From NCBI RefSeq assembly GCF_007995245.1, contig NZ_VCBA01000011.1:1-64000 (forward strand): a stretch of DNA of 64,000 nucleotides, given 5' to 3'. The notes under the pieces are model-generated. The model searched no databases. It saw nothing but the letters and a program-made list of their open reading frames with translations, and was not told the DNA's origin. This DNA is from Tateyamaria sp. syn59. Lineage in GTDB: Bacteria > Pseudomonadota > Alphaproteobacteria > Rhodobacterales > Rhodobacteraceae. The position numbers were made by a program, and so were the translations under genes. Position 1 is the first letter of the stretch. The number at the start of each line of letters is the position of its first letter. Below are positions 43,317 to 53,609 of the stretch, one piece after another.

Positions 43317-44224
43317 TGGCGGACATGACCCTTCGGCAGTGGCTGCTGACCGACACGCCCACATCGCGTCGCCATGCAAAGCTGTCGGCGCTGTATCAGG
43401 GCTGGCTTGCGTTTCGGTCGAACACGATGGCGATGATCGGCCTTGGGATCCTGCTGTTGCTTGTGTTCATCGCCGCAGCCGCACCACTTTTGGCGCCGCA
43501 TGATCCATTCGTGCAGAACCTTGGCAACCGGCTGGCGCCCTTGGGGTCAGAAGGGCATCTTCTGGGGACGGACAGTTTGGGCCGCGATATCCTGTCTCGC
43601 CTGATCTACGGTGCGCGTATCACGCTTTACATCGTGGCGCTTGTGGCGCTCATCGCACCGGTGGTGGGTCTTTTGGTCGGTACGGTCTCTGGCTATGTCG
43701 GCGGTTGGGTTGATATCGTCCTGATGCGGATCACCGATATCTTCCTTGCCTTTCCGCGCCTTGTGCTGGCTTTGGCCTTCGTTGCTGCACTGGGCGCCGG
43801 GATTGAAAACGCGGTCATCGCCATTTCACTCACCGCTTGGCCACCCTATGCTCGGATTGCGCGGGCGGAAACGCTGACGATCCGGTCGTCTGACTATATT
43901 GCGGCGATCAAGCTGCAGGGGGCAGGTGGCCTGCGGATCATCACGAAACACATTTGGCCACTTTGCATTTCATCCCTGATCGTGCGCGTGACGCTGGATA
44001 TGGCTGGGATCATTCTGGCTGCTGCGGGTCTTGGGTTTCTCGGCCTTGGCGCCCAACCGCCGAGCCCGGAATGGGGTGCCATGATCTCGGAAGGGCGGCG
44101 CTTCATCCTTGACCATTGGTGGGTTGCAACGATGCCGGGGCTGGCAATCTTTACCGTGTCTCTGGCCTTTAACCTGTTGGGTGATGGCCTGCGCGACGTG
44201 CTTGATCCGAAGGCAGGCGAATGA
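43316..44224 (+). CDS. ABC peptide transporter permease (DppC-like)
   Basis: 302 residues, DppC/OppC type with GTDSLGRDILSRLIYGARITL and YIAAIKLQGAGGLRIITKHIWP. ATG 43316 overlaps the DppB stop by one base (TGATG). Confidence 0.92.
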   Translation: MADMTLRQWLLTDTPTSRRHAKLSALYQGWLAFRSNTMAMIGLGILLLLVFIAAAAPLLAPHDPFVQNLGNRLAPLGSEGHLLGTDSLGRDILSRLIYGARITLYIVALVALIAPVVGLLVGTVSGYVGGWVDIVLMRITDIFLAFPRLVLALAFVAALGAGIENAVIAISLTAWPPYARIARAETLTIRSSDYIAAIKLQGAGGLRIITKHIWPLCISSLIVRVTLDMAGIILAAAGLGFLGLGAQPPSPEWGAMISEGRRFILDHWWVATMPGLAIFTVSLAFNLLGDGLRDVLDPKAGE

Positions 44225-45081
44225 TGGATCCCCTTTTGGATATCGAAAACCTTTGGGTGCGTTTCCCGACCCGTCAGGGTGTCTTTGATGCCGTGCGCGG
44301 CGTGTCTTTTACGCTTGGGCGCGAACGGCTTGGCATCGTGGGCGAAAGCGGATCGGGCAAGTCAATGACCGGGCGGGCCATCCTGCGTCTTATCCGTCCG
44401 CCGGGTCGTGTCGAGGCTGAACATATCAAGCTGGACGGCGTGGACCTGTTGCAAAAGTCCGAAAAGGAGATGCGCGACGTCCGGGGTGAGCGCATTTCAA
44501 TGGTCATGCAGGATCCGAAGTTCTCGCTGAACCCGGTGATGACTATCGGCGACCAGATCATCGAAGCTTACCGGCTGCACAACAATGCATCGAAATCCGA
44601 GGCACGGTCAAAGGCGCTCGAGATGCTCGGGGCCGTGTCGATCCGCGATCCTGAACGGGTCATGCGCGCCTATCCGCACGAGATGTCAGGCGGTATGGGA
44701 CAGCGCATCATGATCGCAATGATGCTGATCCCAAACCCGCAGATTCTGATCGCGGACGAGCCGACCTCGGCGCTTGACGTGTCTGTCCAGCGGCAAGTGC
44801 TCGATATCATGGATAGGCTGGTCAAGGAGCGTGGCATGGGTCTGATCTTTATCAGCCATGACCTCAACCTTGTTGCCGATTTCTGCGACCGGGTTCTGAT
44901 TATGTATGCAGGCCGGATTGTCGAGGTGTGTGATGCGGACAAGCTGCATGATGCACAGCACCCCTATACACGCGGACTGTTGAACTCGTTGCCGCGGCTC
45001 GACACGCCGCGCGACCGTCTGGATGTGCTCGAACGCGATCCTGCCTGGTCGGATGCGTCAAGTGTGAGTGGGCGTATATGA
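44221..45081 (+). CDS. ABC peptide transporter ATP-binding protein (DppD-like)
   Basis: 286 residues: Walker A GESGSGKSMTG, Q-loop VMQDPKFSLNPV, signature MSGGMGQRIMIAM, Walker B ILIADEPTSALD, and the DppD C-terminal region HPYTRGLLNSLPRLD. Overlaps its neighbours by four bases on both sides. Confidence 0.93.
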   Translation: MMDPLLDIENLWVRFPTRQGVFDAVRGVSFTLGRERLGIVGESGSGKSMTGRAILRLIRPPGRVEAEHIKLDGVDLLQKSEKEMRDVRGERISMVMQDPKFSLNPVMTIGDQIIEAYRLHNNASKSEARSKALEMLGAVSIRDPERVMRAYPHEMSGGMGQRIMIAMMLIPNPQILIADEPTSALDVSVQRQVLDIMDRLVKERGMGLIFISHDLNLVADFCDRVLIMYAGRIVEVCDADKLHDAQHPYTRGLLNSLPRLDTPRDRLDVLERDPAWSDASSVSGRI

Positions 45082-45818
45082 GCATGTTGAACATCGAAGG
45101 TCTGAACGTCTGGTTCGGCCGCGACAGGGACCGTGTTGACGCGGTCAAAGGCGCATCTTTTGATGTGGGGACCGGAGAAAGCTTTGGCCTCGTCGGAGAA
45201 AGCGGGTCAGGGAAGTCGACGATCCTGCGGGCGATCACCGGCCTCGCGCCAACATGGTCGGGTCGGATCACCGTGGATGGCCGTGCCGTCGAAAAGGCGC
45301 GCCCGCGTGCCTTTTACAAGCAGGTTCAGATGGTGTTTCAGGACCCTTATGCATCGCTTCACCCGCGCCATTCCGTCGATGCCGTTCTGGCCGAGACGCT
45401 GAAACTGCATGGGTTCACAGATATCGACGCACGTGTCGCAAAGCTGCTGGACGATGTGGGTCTGGGACAAAAGTTCCGCTTTCGCTATCCGCACCAGCTG
45501 TCAGGCGGGCAGCGACAGCGCGTGGCCATCGCCCGCGCGCTCGCGCCGGAGCCGCAACTCCTGTTGCTGGACGAGCCGACGTCTGCACTGGATGTTTCCG
45601 TGCAGGCGGAAATCCTCAACCTGCTCGCCGATCTGCGGCAGGGACACGGTCTGACCTTTCTGATGGTCTCGCATGACTTAAGTGTGGTGGGTCACATGTG
45701 CGACCGTCTCGCGGTGATGAAGGACGGCGAGATTGTCGAGGTTATGGACGTCGCAGCCCTGCGCGCCATGAAAGCGACCCATCCTTATTCGCAGCACTTG
45801 CTTCAGGCGTCGGTCTGA
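45078..45818 (+). CDS. ABC peptide transporter ATP-binding protein (DppF-like)
   Basis: 246 residues: Walker A GESGSGKSTILRAI, signature LSGGQRQRVAIARA, Walker B LLLLDEPTSALD, HPYSQHLLQA at the end. Shorter than OppF/DppF (about 320) because the C-terminal extension is absent. Second ATPase of the importer. Confidence 0.92.
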   Translation: MSMLNIEGLNVWFGRDRDRVDAVKGASFDVGTGESFGLVGESGSGKSTILRAITGLAPTWSGRITVDGRAVEKARPRAFYKQVQMVFQDPYASLHPRHSVDAVLAETLKLHGFTDIDARVAKLLDDVGLGQKFRFRYPHQLSGGQRQRVAIARALAPEPQLLLLDEPTSALDVSVQAEILNLLADLRQGHGLTFLMVSHDLSVVGHMCDRLAVMKDGEIVEVMDVAALRAMKATHPYSQHLLQASV

Positions 45819-45842
45819 CGCGCAACTCAACAGGGGGAATTC

Positions 45843-47435
45843 ATGTATCATTGCAGAAATCGTCTTTTCGCGGGCGTCACCGCCGGAGTTCTGGCTGTCA
45901 TGCCGCTTTATGCTCAGACACCGGACAACATGCTGGTTGTCGCGCAGAACATCGACGACATCGTAACCATTGATCCAGCGTCTGCCTACGAATTCAGTTC
46001 GGGTGAGTATGTCGCCAACACCTATGACACTCTGGTGCGTTACGACGCGATGGACACGACTGTGCTGGCGCCTGCCTTGGCGACTGACTGGCAGATCGAC
46101 GCGGAAAACAAGACGGTCACCTTCACCTTGCGCGACGACGTGACGTTTCACTCTGGTAACCCGCTGAGGGGTGAAGATGTCGTTGGCTCTTGGAAGCGGG
46201 TGGTGTCCCTCGACAAGGCGCCCGCGTTCATCCTGACACAGCTCGGCTGGACTCCTGACAACATCGAAGAAATGGTCACCGCCGAGGGCAATACCGTAAC
46301 CGTGCGATATGAGGGCGATTTCGCGCCATCTTTTGTCCTGAACGTGCTTGCCGCGCGCCCAGCATCGGTCGTGGACATGGAAATCGTGATGGCCAACGAA
46401 GTCGACGGCGATTTGGGTCACGCATGGATAAACCGGAATTCGGCCGGCACCGGGCCGTTCAGCCTTGGCAGTTACCGTCCTGCAGACATTCTGACGCTTG
46501 ATGCAAACCCGGACTACTATCAGGGCGGCCCTGCGATGGACCGCGTTGTGATCCAGCACAATCCCGAAGGGGCCACGCAGCGCCTGCAGCTGGAAGCGGG
46601 TGATATTGATATCGCCAAGAACCTTGATCCGGGCCAAGTTGCCGGGCTGGAGGGGATCGACGGTGTGCGGGTCGAAACGTATCCGCAGGCCGCCGTGCAC
46701 TGGGTGTCTTTCAACCAGAAAACCGAAAGCCTGACAGATCCGGCCGTTTGGGAAGCTGCGCGCTACCTGGTGGACTATGAGGGTATGGCCGACGGTATGC
46801 TCAAGGGCCAGATGAAGGTGCACCAGGCGTTCTGGCCGGACGGTTTTCCCGGTGCTCTGACCGACACGCCGTTTGGCTTCGATCCAGAAAAGGCGAAGCA
46901 GATACTCGCGGACGCCGGGGTGGAGACTCCCATCAACGTGACGATGGATGTCATTTCCGCCCCAACCTTCGTCGAGATGGCACAGGCCCTGCAAGCGTCC
47001 TTTGCCCAGGGTGGGATTAACCTTGAGATCGTGCCGGGCACTGGGGCGCAGGTCATCACAAAGTACCGCGCCCGCACGCATGAGGCGATGATGCTGTACT
47101 GGGGCCCGGACTTCATGGATCCGCATTCAAACGCCAAAGCGTTTGCGTTCAATGCCGACAATTCGGATGACAAATATGCGTCAACCACAACCTGGCGGAA
47201 CGCGTGGATGCCGCCCGCAGAGTTGAACGAGAAAACCATGGCCGCGCTGGCCGAGCAAGACGCTGATACGCGACTGGAGATGTATCTTGAACTGCAGCGC
47301 GCAACTCAAGCTGAAGCCCCGTTTGTCATCATGTTCCAAGCGATCAAGCAGGTCGCGATGCGCAACAATGTCCAGGGGTTCGTGAACGGCGCCACCTCGG
47401 ATTACGTGTTCTATCGTCTGGTTGAAAAGGAATGA
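45843..47435 (+). CDS. second ABC peptide-binding protein (DppA-like)
   Basis: 530 residues, Sec signal (MYHCRNRLFAGVTAGVLAVM...YAQ). Strongly related to the protein at 40662 (LVVAQNIDDIVTIDPASAYEF and VTFHSGNPLRGEDVVGSWKRV in the same places). Two binding proteins with one set of permease and ATPase genes suggests a tandem duplication that widened ligand range. GGGGG ribosome-binding site. Confidence 0.92.
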   Translation: MYHCRNRLFAGVTAGVLAVMPLYAQTPDNMLVVAQNIDDIVTIDPASAYEFSSGEYVANTYDTLVRYDAMDTTVLAPALATDWQIDAENKTVTFTLRDDVTFHSGNPLRGEDVVGSWKRVVSLDKAPAFILTQLGWTPDNIEEMVTAEGNTVTVRYEGDFAPSFVLNVLAARPASVVDMEIVMANEVDGDLGHAWINRNSAGTGPFSLGSYRPADILTLDANPDYYQGGPAMDRVVIQHNPEGATQRLQLEAGDIDIAKNLDPGQVAGLEGIDGVRVETYPQAAVHWVSFNQKTESLTDPAVWEAARYLVDYEGMADGMLKGQMKVHQAFWPDGFPGALTDTPFGFDPEKAKQILADAGVETPINVTMDVISAPTFVEMAQALQASFAQGGINLEIVPGTGAQVITKYRARTHEAMMLYWGPDFMDPHSNAKAFAFNADNSDDKYASTTTWRNAWMPPAELNEKTMAALAEQDADTRLEMYLELQRATQAEAPFVIMFQAIKQVAMRNNVQGFVNGATSDYVFYRLVEKE

Positions 47436-47896
47436 TCGACGGATCGTCCTTCGATGATTTCTTTGCCGATTTGCACAGAGATGTCGGGGGACGATTGTTT
47501 ACGATCACGGTTCTTGATCCAGAGGCGGGTCTTGCAACGCGTGTTTATACGTCGGACGCAGAGGCGTATCCGGCCTCCGGAACCAAACCGATGTCGCAGG
47601 GCGCATGGACAGACAAGGTCATCGGTCGCGGCGAAACGTTTGTCGCGAATACAGTGGCAGAGTTTGCAGTATTTTTCGGGGATCATGCCCTGATCGAAAG
47701 CCTTGGGTGTCAATCCGCGCTGAACATTCCCGTTTCGCACGGCGATCAGGTGATCGGGACGGTGAACGTGCTGGATCAGGAACACCACTTCACGCCGGAC
47801 CGCGTCGTGCACTGCCAAGCCATCATTGCCGAACGGCATGATGAACTGGTCGCCGCCCTGCGCAGCTTCGCTCCTGAGGCTCGGCAGGTGCGTTAG
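47432..47896 (+). CDS. GAF-domain protein
   Basis: 154 residues forming one GAF domain: LFTITVLDPEAGLATRVYTSD, SQGAWTDKVIGRGETFVANT, SLGCQSALNIPVSHGDQVIGTVNVLD. It may bind a small ligand. Overlaps the binding-protein stop (ATGA), so it is co-translated with the importer; an intracellular sensor or accessory is possible. Confidence 0.85.
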   Translation: MIDGSSFDDFFADLHRDVGGRLFTITVLDPEAGLATRVYTSDAEAYPASGTKPMSQGAWTDKVIGRGETFVANTVAEFAVFFGDHALIESLGCQSALNIPVSHGDQVIGTVNVLDQEHHFTPDRVVHCQAIIAERHDELVAALRSFAPEARQVR

Positions 47897-48003
47897 CGCG
47901 TCGCGGGGTCAACATAGGGCCGCCGTCCCTCTGGTGGTTTCAGTCTTGGCGTGGTGATGTGCCAGCATGAAAAACACATGTCTGCACCGCAAGGATGGCT
48001 GCC

Positions 48004-49122
48004 ATGCCCGGACCGCTTGACGGGTTGAAGGTGGTCGAAATGGCCGGTCTCGGTCCTGTGCCCCTTGCGGGGCAATTGCTCTGCGACTTGGGTGCGGACG
48101 TCACTGTTATCGACCGGGCGTCGGCACCGCTGAATCTACACGATGTCAATCGACGGGGCAAACGGTCCATTGCCCTGAACCTCAAGTCGGGCGCAGGCGT
48201 TGCGGTCGTCCGTGATCTGATCGGTCGGGCCGACATTTTGATCGAAGGCTTTCGGCCCGGTGTCATGGAACGACTGGGATTGGCGCCATCCGACCTGCCT
48301 GACGCACTGATTTATGGCCGGATGACAGGCTGGGGGCAGGAGGGGCCGTTGGCCCATACTGCTGGTCACGATCTGACATATCTGGCGCAAACCGGTGTCT
48401 TGAGTTTGCTGGCAACCGCTGACGCGCCGCCAAAGCCGCCGCTCAACCTTATCGCCGACTACGGCGGCGGCAGCATGTTCCTGATCTTCGGTATTCTGTC
48501 TGCTGTGATTGCGCGCGGACGCACTGGCAAGGGGCAGGTTGTAGATGCGGCGATGATAGATGGTGTCCCTGCGATGATGGGTCTTTTGCACGGCTTCATG
48601 GCAAGCGGGTTTTGGTCGAATGAGCCCGGTACAAACTGGCTGGACGGTGGAGCGCCGTTCTATCGCTGTTACCGGTGCGCTGACGGGGCAGACATCGCCG
48701 TTGCAGCGCTTGAGCCTCAGTTTTATGCCGCGTTACTTGATGGTTTGGGCTTGGACGCGGCGGGACTGCCTGATCAGAACGACCGCCGGCAATGGATGAC
48801 AATGGCGCGAATGTTCGAAGATTTTTTTGCCAGCCGTACAAGAGATGAATGGGTCGAAAAATTTGCCGGCACCGATGCTTGCGTTGCGCCGGTCTTGTCG
48901 ATGGCGGAGGCGCAACGTGATCCCCATCTCGCCACGCGTGGCACCTATGTTGCGCCGGACGGTGTCGTACAGGCGGCGCCTGCGCCCCGTTTCAGCCAGT
49001 CTAGCCCGCGTAAACCTACGCCGCCAACGGCGCCCGGGGCGGATGCGCACGCGCTGCTGGTCGAACTTGGCTACGACGATGTGCGCATTGATGACCTTCG
49101 GCGTCAGGGGCACCTGACATGA
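48004..49122 (+). CDS. CaiB/BaiF-family CoA-transferase or alpha-methylacyl-CoA racemase
   Basis: 372 residues from ATG 48004 (PGPLDGLKVVEMAGLGPVPLAGQLLCDLGADVTVIDR). The family acts on acyl-CoA esters, either transferring CoA or racemising alpha-methyl groups; the MAGLGPVP N-terminus and PAMMGLLHGFM region favour the racemase branch. An in-frame ATG at 47995 is less consistent with family starts. Overlaps the monooxygenase gene by four bases. Confidence 0.88.
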   Translation: MPGPLDGLKVVEMAGLGPVPLAGQLLCDLGADVTVIDRASAPLNLHDVNRRGKRSIALNLKSGAGVAVVRDLIGRADILIEGFRPGVMERLGLAPSDLPDALIYGRMTGWGQEGPLAHTAGHDLTYLAQTGVLSLLATADAPPKPPLNLIADYGGGSMFLIFGILSAVIARGRTGKGQVVDAAMIDGVPAMMGLLHGFMASGFWSNEPGTNWLDGGAPFYRCYRCADGADIAVAALEPQFYAALLDGLGLDAAGLPDQNDRRQWMTMARMFEDFFASRTRDEWVEKFAGTDACVAPVLSMAEAQRDPHLATRGTYVAPDGVVQAAPAPRFSQSSPRKPTPPTAPGADAHALLVELGYDDVRIDDLRRQGHLT

Positions 49123-50294
49123 AGGCGCTGATTGTCGGTGGCGGTATTGGCGGTCTGTCTGCTGCAATTGCACTGCATCTGCGCGGCTGGACAGTCCGGG
49201 TTTTTGAACAGGCGCCTGCATTGGCCGAAGTTGGCGCTGGGTTGCAGATATCTCCCAACGGCTGGCGGGTCCTCGACGCTCTGGGTGTGGCTGACCATCT
49301 TGCACCGGCGGTGTTTGAACCCGACGCGATTGAGATGCGACTGGGTCTCACTGGCCGTCAGGTGTTTCGCCTGCCGATGAAGGGATACGCGGTCACGAGG
49401 TGGGGGGCACCTTACCTTCATATTCACCGCGCGGACTTGGTCGATGCGTTGACCGTACGCCTAGTGGCGCTCGCGCCTGGGGCGGTTCAGACCGGGCGCT
49501 CCGTTTCTGGCTATGCCCCGTCGGGTATGGTGCAATTTGACGATGGCGAAACGGAGGAGGCCGACCTCGTCGTGGGTGCCGATGGGCTGCATTCGGCGAT
49601 CCGCCGCCAGATGCTTGGCCCTCAATCGCCTCGCTATACCGGCAACGTGGCGTGGCGTGCGGTCGTGCCGCTTTCTGATCTGGACAACCCACCGCCACCC
49701 ACCGCTTGCGTCTGGGCGGGTAACAAGCGCCACGCGGTCACCACGCGGTTGCGCGCGGGCACGATGGCCAATTTCGTCGGTATGATCGAACAGGACGAGC
49801 CTGCACCCGAAGGTTGGCGCATCGAGGGCAACCGTGACGACGCGCTCGCCGCATTTTCCGGCTGGGATCCCGCGATTGTCGGGCTCATTGAACGCGCCCC
49901 GGTCTTGAACCGTTGGGCGCTCTTTGACCGCGCGCCATTGCCGCGCTGGAATGATGGCCGGGTTGCACTGTTGGGCGATGCCGCCCACCCGATGCTGCCG
50001 TCAATGGCGCAAGGCGCCGTTCAAGCCCTCGAAGATGCCTGGACCCTCGCGGCGACGCTGGATGGCACGAACGATATCGAAGCCGCATTAGGGCGCTACT
50101 ACGACCAGCGCATCGACCGCACCGCACGCATTCAGGCGGGATCGGCGGCGAATGCGCGGATGTTCCACAAAGCGTCGGTTGTAGGGCGTTTTGGGTTCTA
50201 TGGACCTATGGCGCTGGGCGCGCGTCTGTTTCCCAACCTCATTCACGCGCGACAGGACTGGGTGTACCGCCATGATGTCACGGCATTGGCCTAG
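49119..50294 (+). CDS. FAD-dependent monooxygenase (salicylate hydroxylase-like)
   Basis: 391 residues, class A flavin hydroxylase: GGGIGGLSAAIAL (FAD), VVGADGLHSAIRRQML (DG motif), RVALLGDAAHPMLPSMAQGA (GD motif). Hydroxylates an aromatic ring with NAD(P)H and oxygen; substrate unknown. Its stop overlaps that of the convergent AraC gene (CTAG). Confidence 0.9.
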   Translation: MKALIVGGGIGGLSAAIALHLRGWTVRVFEQAPALAEVGAGLQISPNGWRVLDALGVADHLAPAVFEPDAIEMRLGLTGRQVFRLPMKGYAVTRWGAPYLHIHRADLVDALTVRLVALAPGAVQTGRSVSGYAPSGMVQFDDGETEEADLVVGADGLHSAIRRQMLGPQSPRYTGNVAWRAVVPLSDLDNPPPPTACVWAGNKRHAVTTRLRAGTMANFVGMIEQDEPAPEGWRIEGNRDDALAAFSGWDPAIVGLIERAPVLNRWALFDRAPLPRWNDGRVALLGDAAHPMLPSMAQGAVQALEDAWTLAATLDGTNDIEAALGRYYDQRIDRTARIQAGSAANARMFHKASVVGRFGFYGPMALGARLFPNLIHARQDWVYRHDVTALA

Positions 50295-51322
50295 CCGCTC
50301 CTACTGTCCCTTACCGCTTGCGGCGTTTGACCGGTCCACGCGTTGAATGCCCTGTAAAACGAGTTTGGGTCGCGATAGGCGAGCAGGTAACTGATCTCTG
50401 CCACGTTCAGATCGGTGGATGTCAGGTATTCCCGCGCCAGATCGGCGCGCGTGCTATCCAGAACGGCCTGAAACCGCGTGCCTTCATCCCTCAAATGGCG
50501 TTGCAGACTGCGCGTGCTCAGGCGCATCCGTCTTGCGGCCGCCTCGATCGTGGCCTCGCCAGCCGGTAGCATTTCGGCAAGTGTCGCGCGCAGCCGGGCC
50601 GACATCACCTGCTCATCCGTCTGCAGGCGCATTTGTCGTTTGAAACTGGGTTCCAATTGCGCCCACTGCGCGGAGTCTGCAGACAAAAGCCTACGCTCGG
50701 CATCCTCGGATGACAGCACCAGCTTTGCCGGACCGCCGATCTGGATCTGGACCCCGAGATAGTCTTCGAGTGCATCGTGGCATGGCAGGCGTTCTGGCAG
50801 AGAAGCATCAAAGGGCACCATGTGGTCTCCGGTGCATGCGCGAATGGCTTCGGTGAGAAACACCAATTCGGTTGCACCAAATGACGATGGGAGCGGAAGA
50901 CTTGGCTGATTTGAGGTCTTAGTGATCTCAAGCGCCTGTGCCTCCGTTCGCTTCAGGCCCAGATACAGCGGACCCGTCAGTGGCTTGAACAGCGAAAGCC
51001 TTTCAAGTCCCACAGCGACATTAGGGCTGCAGGTGAAAGCAAAAAAGGCGGGGTTGAACGGCCCCCTTGCATACGCTTGTCCAAGGACAAGTGGCGTGTC
51101 GCTGCGATCTGCCTCTGCCATGATCGCGTTCCATCCGGCAAAGTAGTCCGCCGCGTTTACTCCGCGCCCCTCGTTCTGCAGGAAGTCAGTGGGAAACCGC
51201 ATCCGCCGCATCACCGCTGTCGGATCAACATGCAGCAGGCCGCATAGCTGTTCAGTCGTCCTGCCGATTTTGTAGTACGTGTCGTGCGCCGGTGCCATGC
51301 GCGCACTGTGACGTGCGCGCAC
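50291..51322 (-). CDS. AraC-family regulator with N-terminal ligand domain
   Basis: 343 residues; ATG 51298 (MAPAHDTYYKIG) is an alternative start. N-terminal arabinose-binding-type AraC domain (about 20-210) and a C-terminal double helix-turn-helix (IEAAARRMRLSTRSLQRHLRDEGTRF, then VAEISYLLAYRDPNSFYRAFNAWTGQTP). Target genes unclear; the convergent hydroxylase/racemase operon is nearest. Confidence 0.9.
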   Translation of the reverse strand: MRARHSARMAPAHDTYYKIGRTTEQLCGLLHVDPTAVMRRMRFPTDFLQNEGRGVNAADYFAGWNAIMAEADRSDTPLVLGQAYARGPFNPAFFAFTCSPNVAVGLERLSLFKPLTGPLYLGLKRTEAQALEITKTSNQPSLPLPSSFGATELVFLTEAIRACTGDHMVPFDASLPERLPCHDALEDYLGVQIQIGGPAKLVLSSEDAERRLLSADSAQWAQLEPSFKRQMRLQTDEQVMSARLRATLAEMLPAGEATIEAAARRMRLSTRSLQRHLRDEGTRFQAVLDSTRADLAREYLTSTDLNVAEISYLLAYRDPNSFYRAFNAWTGQTPQAVRDSRSG

Positions 51323-51376
51323 CTGTAACGCCAGCGCCTTGGCGCGATCTGCAGGTCTGTTGGCGCGCTTTGCGCG

Positions 51377-53329
51377 TTAGCCCTTGTTCATCCGATTTTC
51401 GATCAGGTCGTCGACAACAGATGGATCAGCAAGCGTGGACGTATCACCAAGGGCGCCAAAATCATCCTCGGCGATCTTGCGCAGGATGCGGCGCATGATC
51501 TTACCGGACCGGGTCTTGGGCAGGCCGGGGGCCCACTGGATCAGATCGGGTGACGCGATGGGGCCAATCTCGGTCCGGACCCAGGTGCGCAGTTCCTTGC
51601 GCAACTCTTCGTTGGGCTCTTCGCCGTTCATCAGGGTCACATAGCAATAGATGCCCTGGCCTTTGATGTCGTGCGGGTAGCCGACCACTGCGGCCTCGGC
51701 CACCTTGGAGTGAGCGACAAGTGCACTCTCGACCTCCGCCGTTCCCATGCGGTGGCCCGATACGTTGATGACGTCATCGACGCGACCTGTGATCCAGTAA
51801 TCGCCGTCGGCGTCCCTGCGGCAGCCATCGCCGGTAAAGTAGTATCCCTTGTAGTCGGAGAAATAGGTTTTCTCGAACCGCTCATGATCGCCCCAAACGG
51901 TGCGCATCTGGCCGGGCCAGCTGTCGGCAATGACAAGCACGCCCTCGACCCCGTTGCCCTCTATGACATCGCCCGAGGCAGGCTCTAGCACGAGAGGTTT
52001 GATCCCGAAAAACGGCTTCATCGCAGCGCCCGGCTTGGTCGCATGTGCGCCGGGCAGGGGGGTCATCAGGTGCCCGCCGGTTTCGGTCTGCCACCAGGTG
52101 TCGACGATGGGGCAGCGCCCGCCGCCGACGACGTCGTTGTACCAGTTCCATGCCTCTGGGTTGATCGGCTCGCCGACGGTACCCAGTACCTTAATGCTGC
52201 TCAGATCGCAGCCGGTGACTGGGTCGTTGCCATGCGCCATGAGCGCGCGGATCGCCGTCGGGGCGGTGTAGAACTGCGCCACCTTGTGCTTTTCGCAAAC
52301 CTGCCAAAACCGCGACGCGTCCGGGTAGGTCGGTACGCCCTCGAACATCAGGGTCGTGGCCCCATTCGCAAGGGGGCCGTAGACGATATAGCTGTGCCCG
52401 GTGACCCACCCCACGTCGGCGGTGCACCAGTAGATGTCACCGTCCTTGTAATCGAACGTGATCTCGTGGGTAAGTGAGGCGTAAACGAGGTAGCCGCCGG
52501 TTGTGTGAACGACGCCCTTGGGTTGGCCCGTTGAGCCCGATGTATACAGGATGAACAGCGGATCTTCGGCCCCCATCTCCTCGGCCGGGCAGTCGTCGGA
52601 CGCTTTTGCCGCCTCTTCATGGAGCCAGAAATCGAGACCGTTGCGCCAAGCGATCTGCTGGCCCGTCCGTTTGACAACCAGACATTTGGTGTCGTCGATC
52701 ACGTTGATCAGCGCCTGGTTCACGTTGTCCTTCAGGTTCGTGACACGGCCCCCGCGCGGTGCGCCGTCTGCGGTGATCACGACCTTGGCGTCGCAACCCG
52801 ACACACGGGCCGCCAGCGCATCGGGCGAGAAGCCGGCAAACACGATGGAGTGGATGGCCCCAATCCGTGCGCAGGCCAGCATTGCATAGGCGGCTTCGGG
52901 GATCATGGGCAGGTAGATGACAACCCGGTCGCCCTTGCCCACGCCCAGGTCCTTGAGCACGTTGGCCATCTTGCACGTCTCGGCATGCAACTCACGATAC
53001 GTGATGTGCTTGGCCTCATCCTCCGGGCTGTCAGGTTCCCAGATGATCGCAGTCTGATCGCCACGGGTTGCAAGGTGCCTGTCGATACAGTTGGCCGAGA
53101 CGTTCAAAGTCCCGTCGCCATACCAGTTGATCGCCACGTTGCCGAAGTCATAGCTGACGTCTTTGACGGTGCTGAAGGGTTTCATCCAGTCGATGCGTTT
53201 ACCGTGTTCGCCCCAGAAGCCCTCGGGATCGGCGATGGATGCGGCATACATCTCTTCGTATTTGGCGGCGTCTACATGGGCATTTGCGGCCAATTCTGGT
53301 TGTGGCGCGTAAGTCTTTGTATCCGACAT
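51377..53329 (-). CDS. acs: acetyl-CoA synthetase
   Basis: AMP-forming acetyl-CoA synthetase, 650 aa, the normal length. ATG 53329 follows GGAGGAA. Motifs: [21 protein letters not shown] (P-loop), [48 protein letters not shown], and the acylatable Lys in [11 protein letters not shown]. Converts acetate, ATP and CoA to acetyl-CoA. Divergent from the TRAP operon. Confidence 0.96.
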   Translation of the reverse strand: MSDTKTYAPQPELAANAHVDAAKYEEMYAASIADPEGFWGEHGKRIDWMKPFSTVKDVSYDFGNVAINWYGDGTLNVSANCIDRHLATRGDQTAIIWEPDSPEDEAKHITYRELHAETCKMANVLKDLGVGKGDRVVIYLPMIPEAAYAMLACARIGAIHSIVFAGFSPDALAARVSGCDAKVVITADGAPRGGRVTNLKDNVNQALINVIDDTKCLVVKRTGQQIAWRNGLDFWLHEEAAKASDDCPAEEMGAEDPLFILYTSGSTGQPKGVVHTTGGYLVYASLTHEITFDYKDGDIYWCTADVGWVTGHSYIVYGPLANGATTLMFEGVPTYPDASRFWQVCEKHKVAQFYTAPTAIRALMAHGNDPVTGCDLSSIKVLGTVGEPINPEAWNWYNDVVGGGRCPIVDTWWQTETGGHLMTPLPGAHATKPGAAMKPFFGIKPLVLEPASGDVIEGNGVEGVLVIADSWPGQMRTVWGDHERFEKTYFSDYKGYYFTGDGCRRDADGDYWITGRVDDVINVSGHRMGTAEVESALVAHSKVAEAAVVGYPHDIKGQGIYCYVTLMNGEEPNEELRKELRTWVRTEIGPIASPDLIQWAPGLPKTRSGKIMRRILRKIAEDDFGALGDTSTLADPSVVDDLIENRMNKG

Positions 53330-53609
53330 GGTTCCTCCCGGTCGTGTGTTCCTGTGATCGGAGCCGCACAAACCGCGCACCCCGCCAAACGCGTGGCGGG
53401 TCTCCTCCCTCTTGTTTGTGATAATACGCAACACGGCGCAGAAGGAAATAAATGAGACGTTGGTTGTAGATGCGGTCTTGATCTGAGGTCTTTCTCGCCC
53501 CCGCGCATAACAGCGGCACTTTGTCTGCGCGCCTCTTGGCAGCGCCGCATCGCCACGTTAGCCTCCCCATCAAGCGGGCCGATACGCCCCGCATCAAGGG
53601 AGAGATATC
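53330..53609. promoter_or_regulatory. divergent control region between acs and the TRAP operon
   Basis: 280 bases that must hold promoters for both acs and the TRAP/catabolic operon. No clear operator palindrome or -35/-10 was recognised. An ATG at 53610 is preceded by GGGAGAG, a good ribosome-binding site. Confidence 0.4.

Noticed and set aside
45678-47126. 482-codon minus-strand frame opposite the second peptide-binding protein
   Set aside because: Antisense shadow arising from GC-rich codon bias; no domain-like content.
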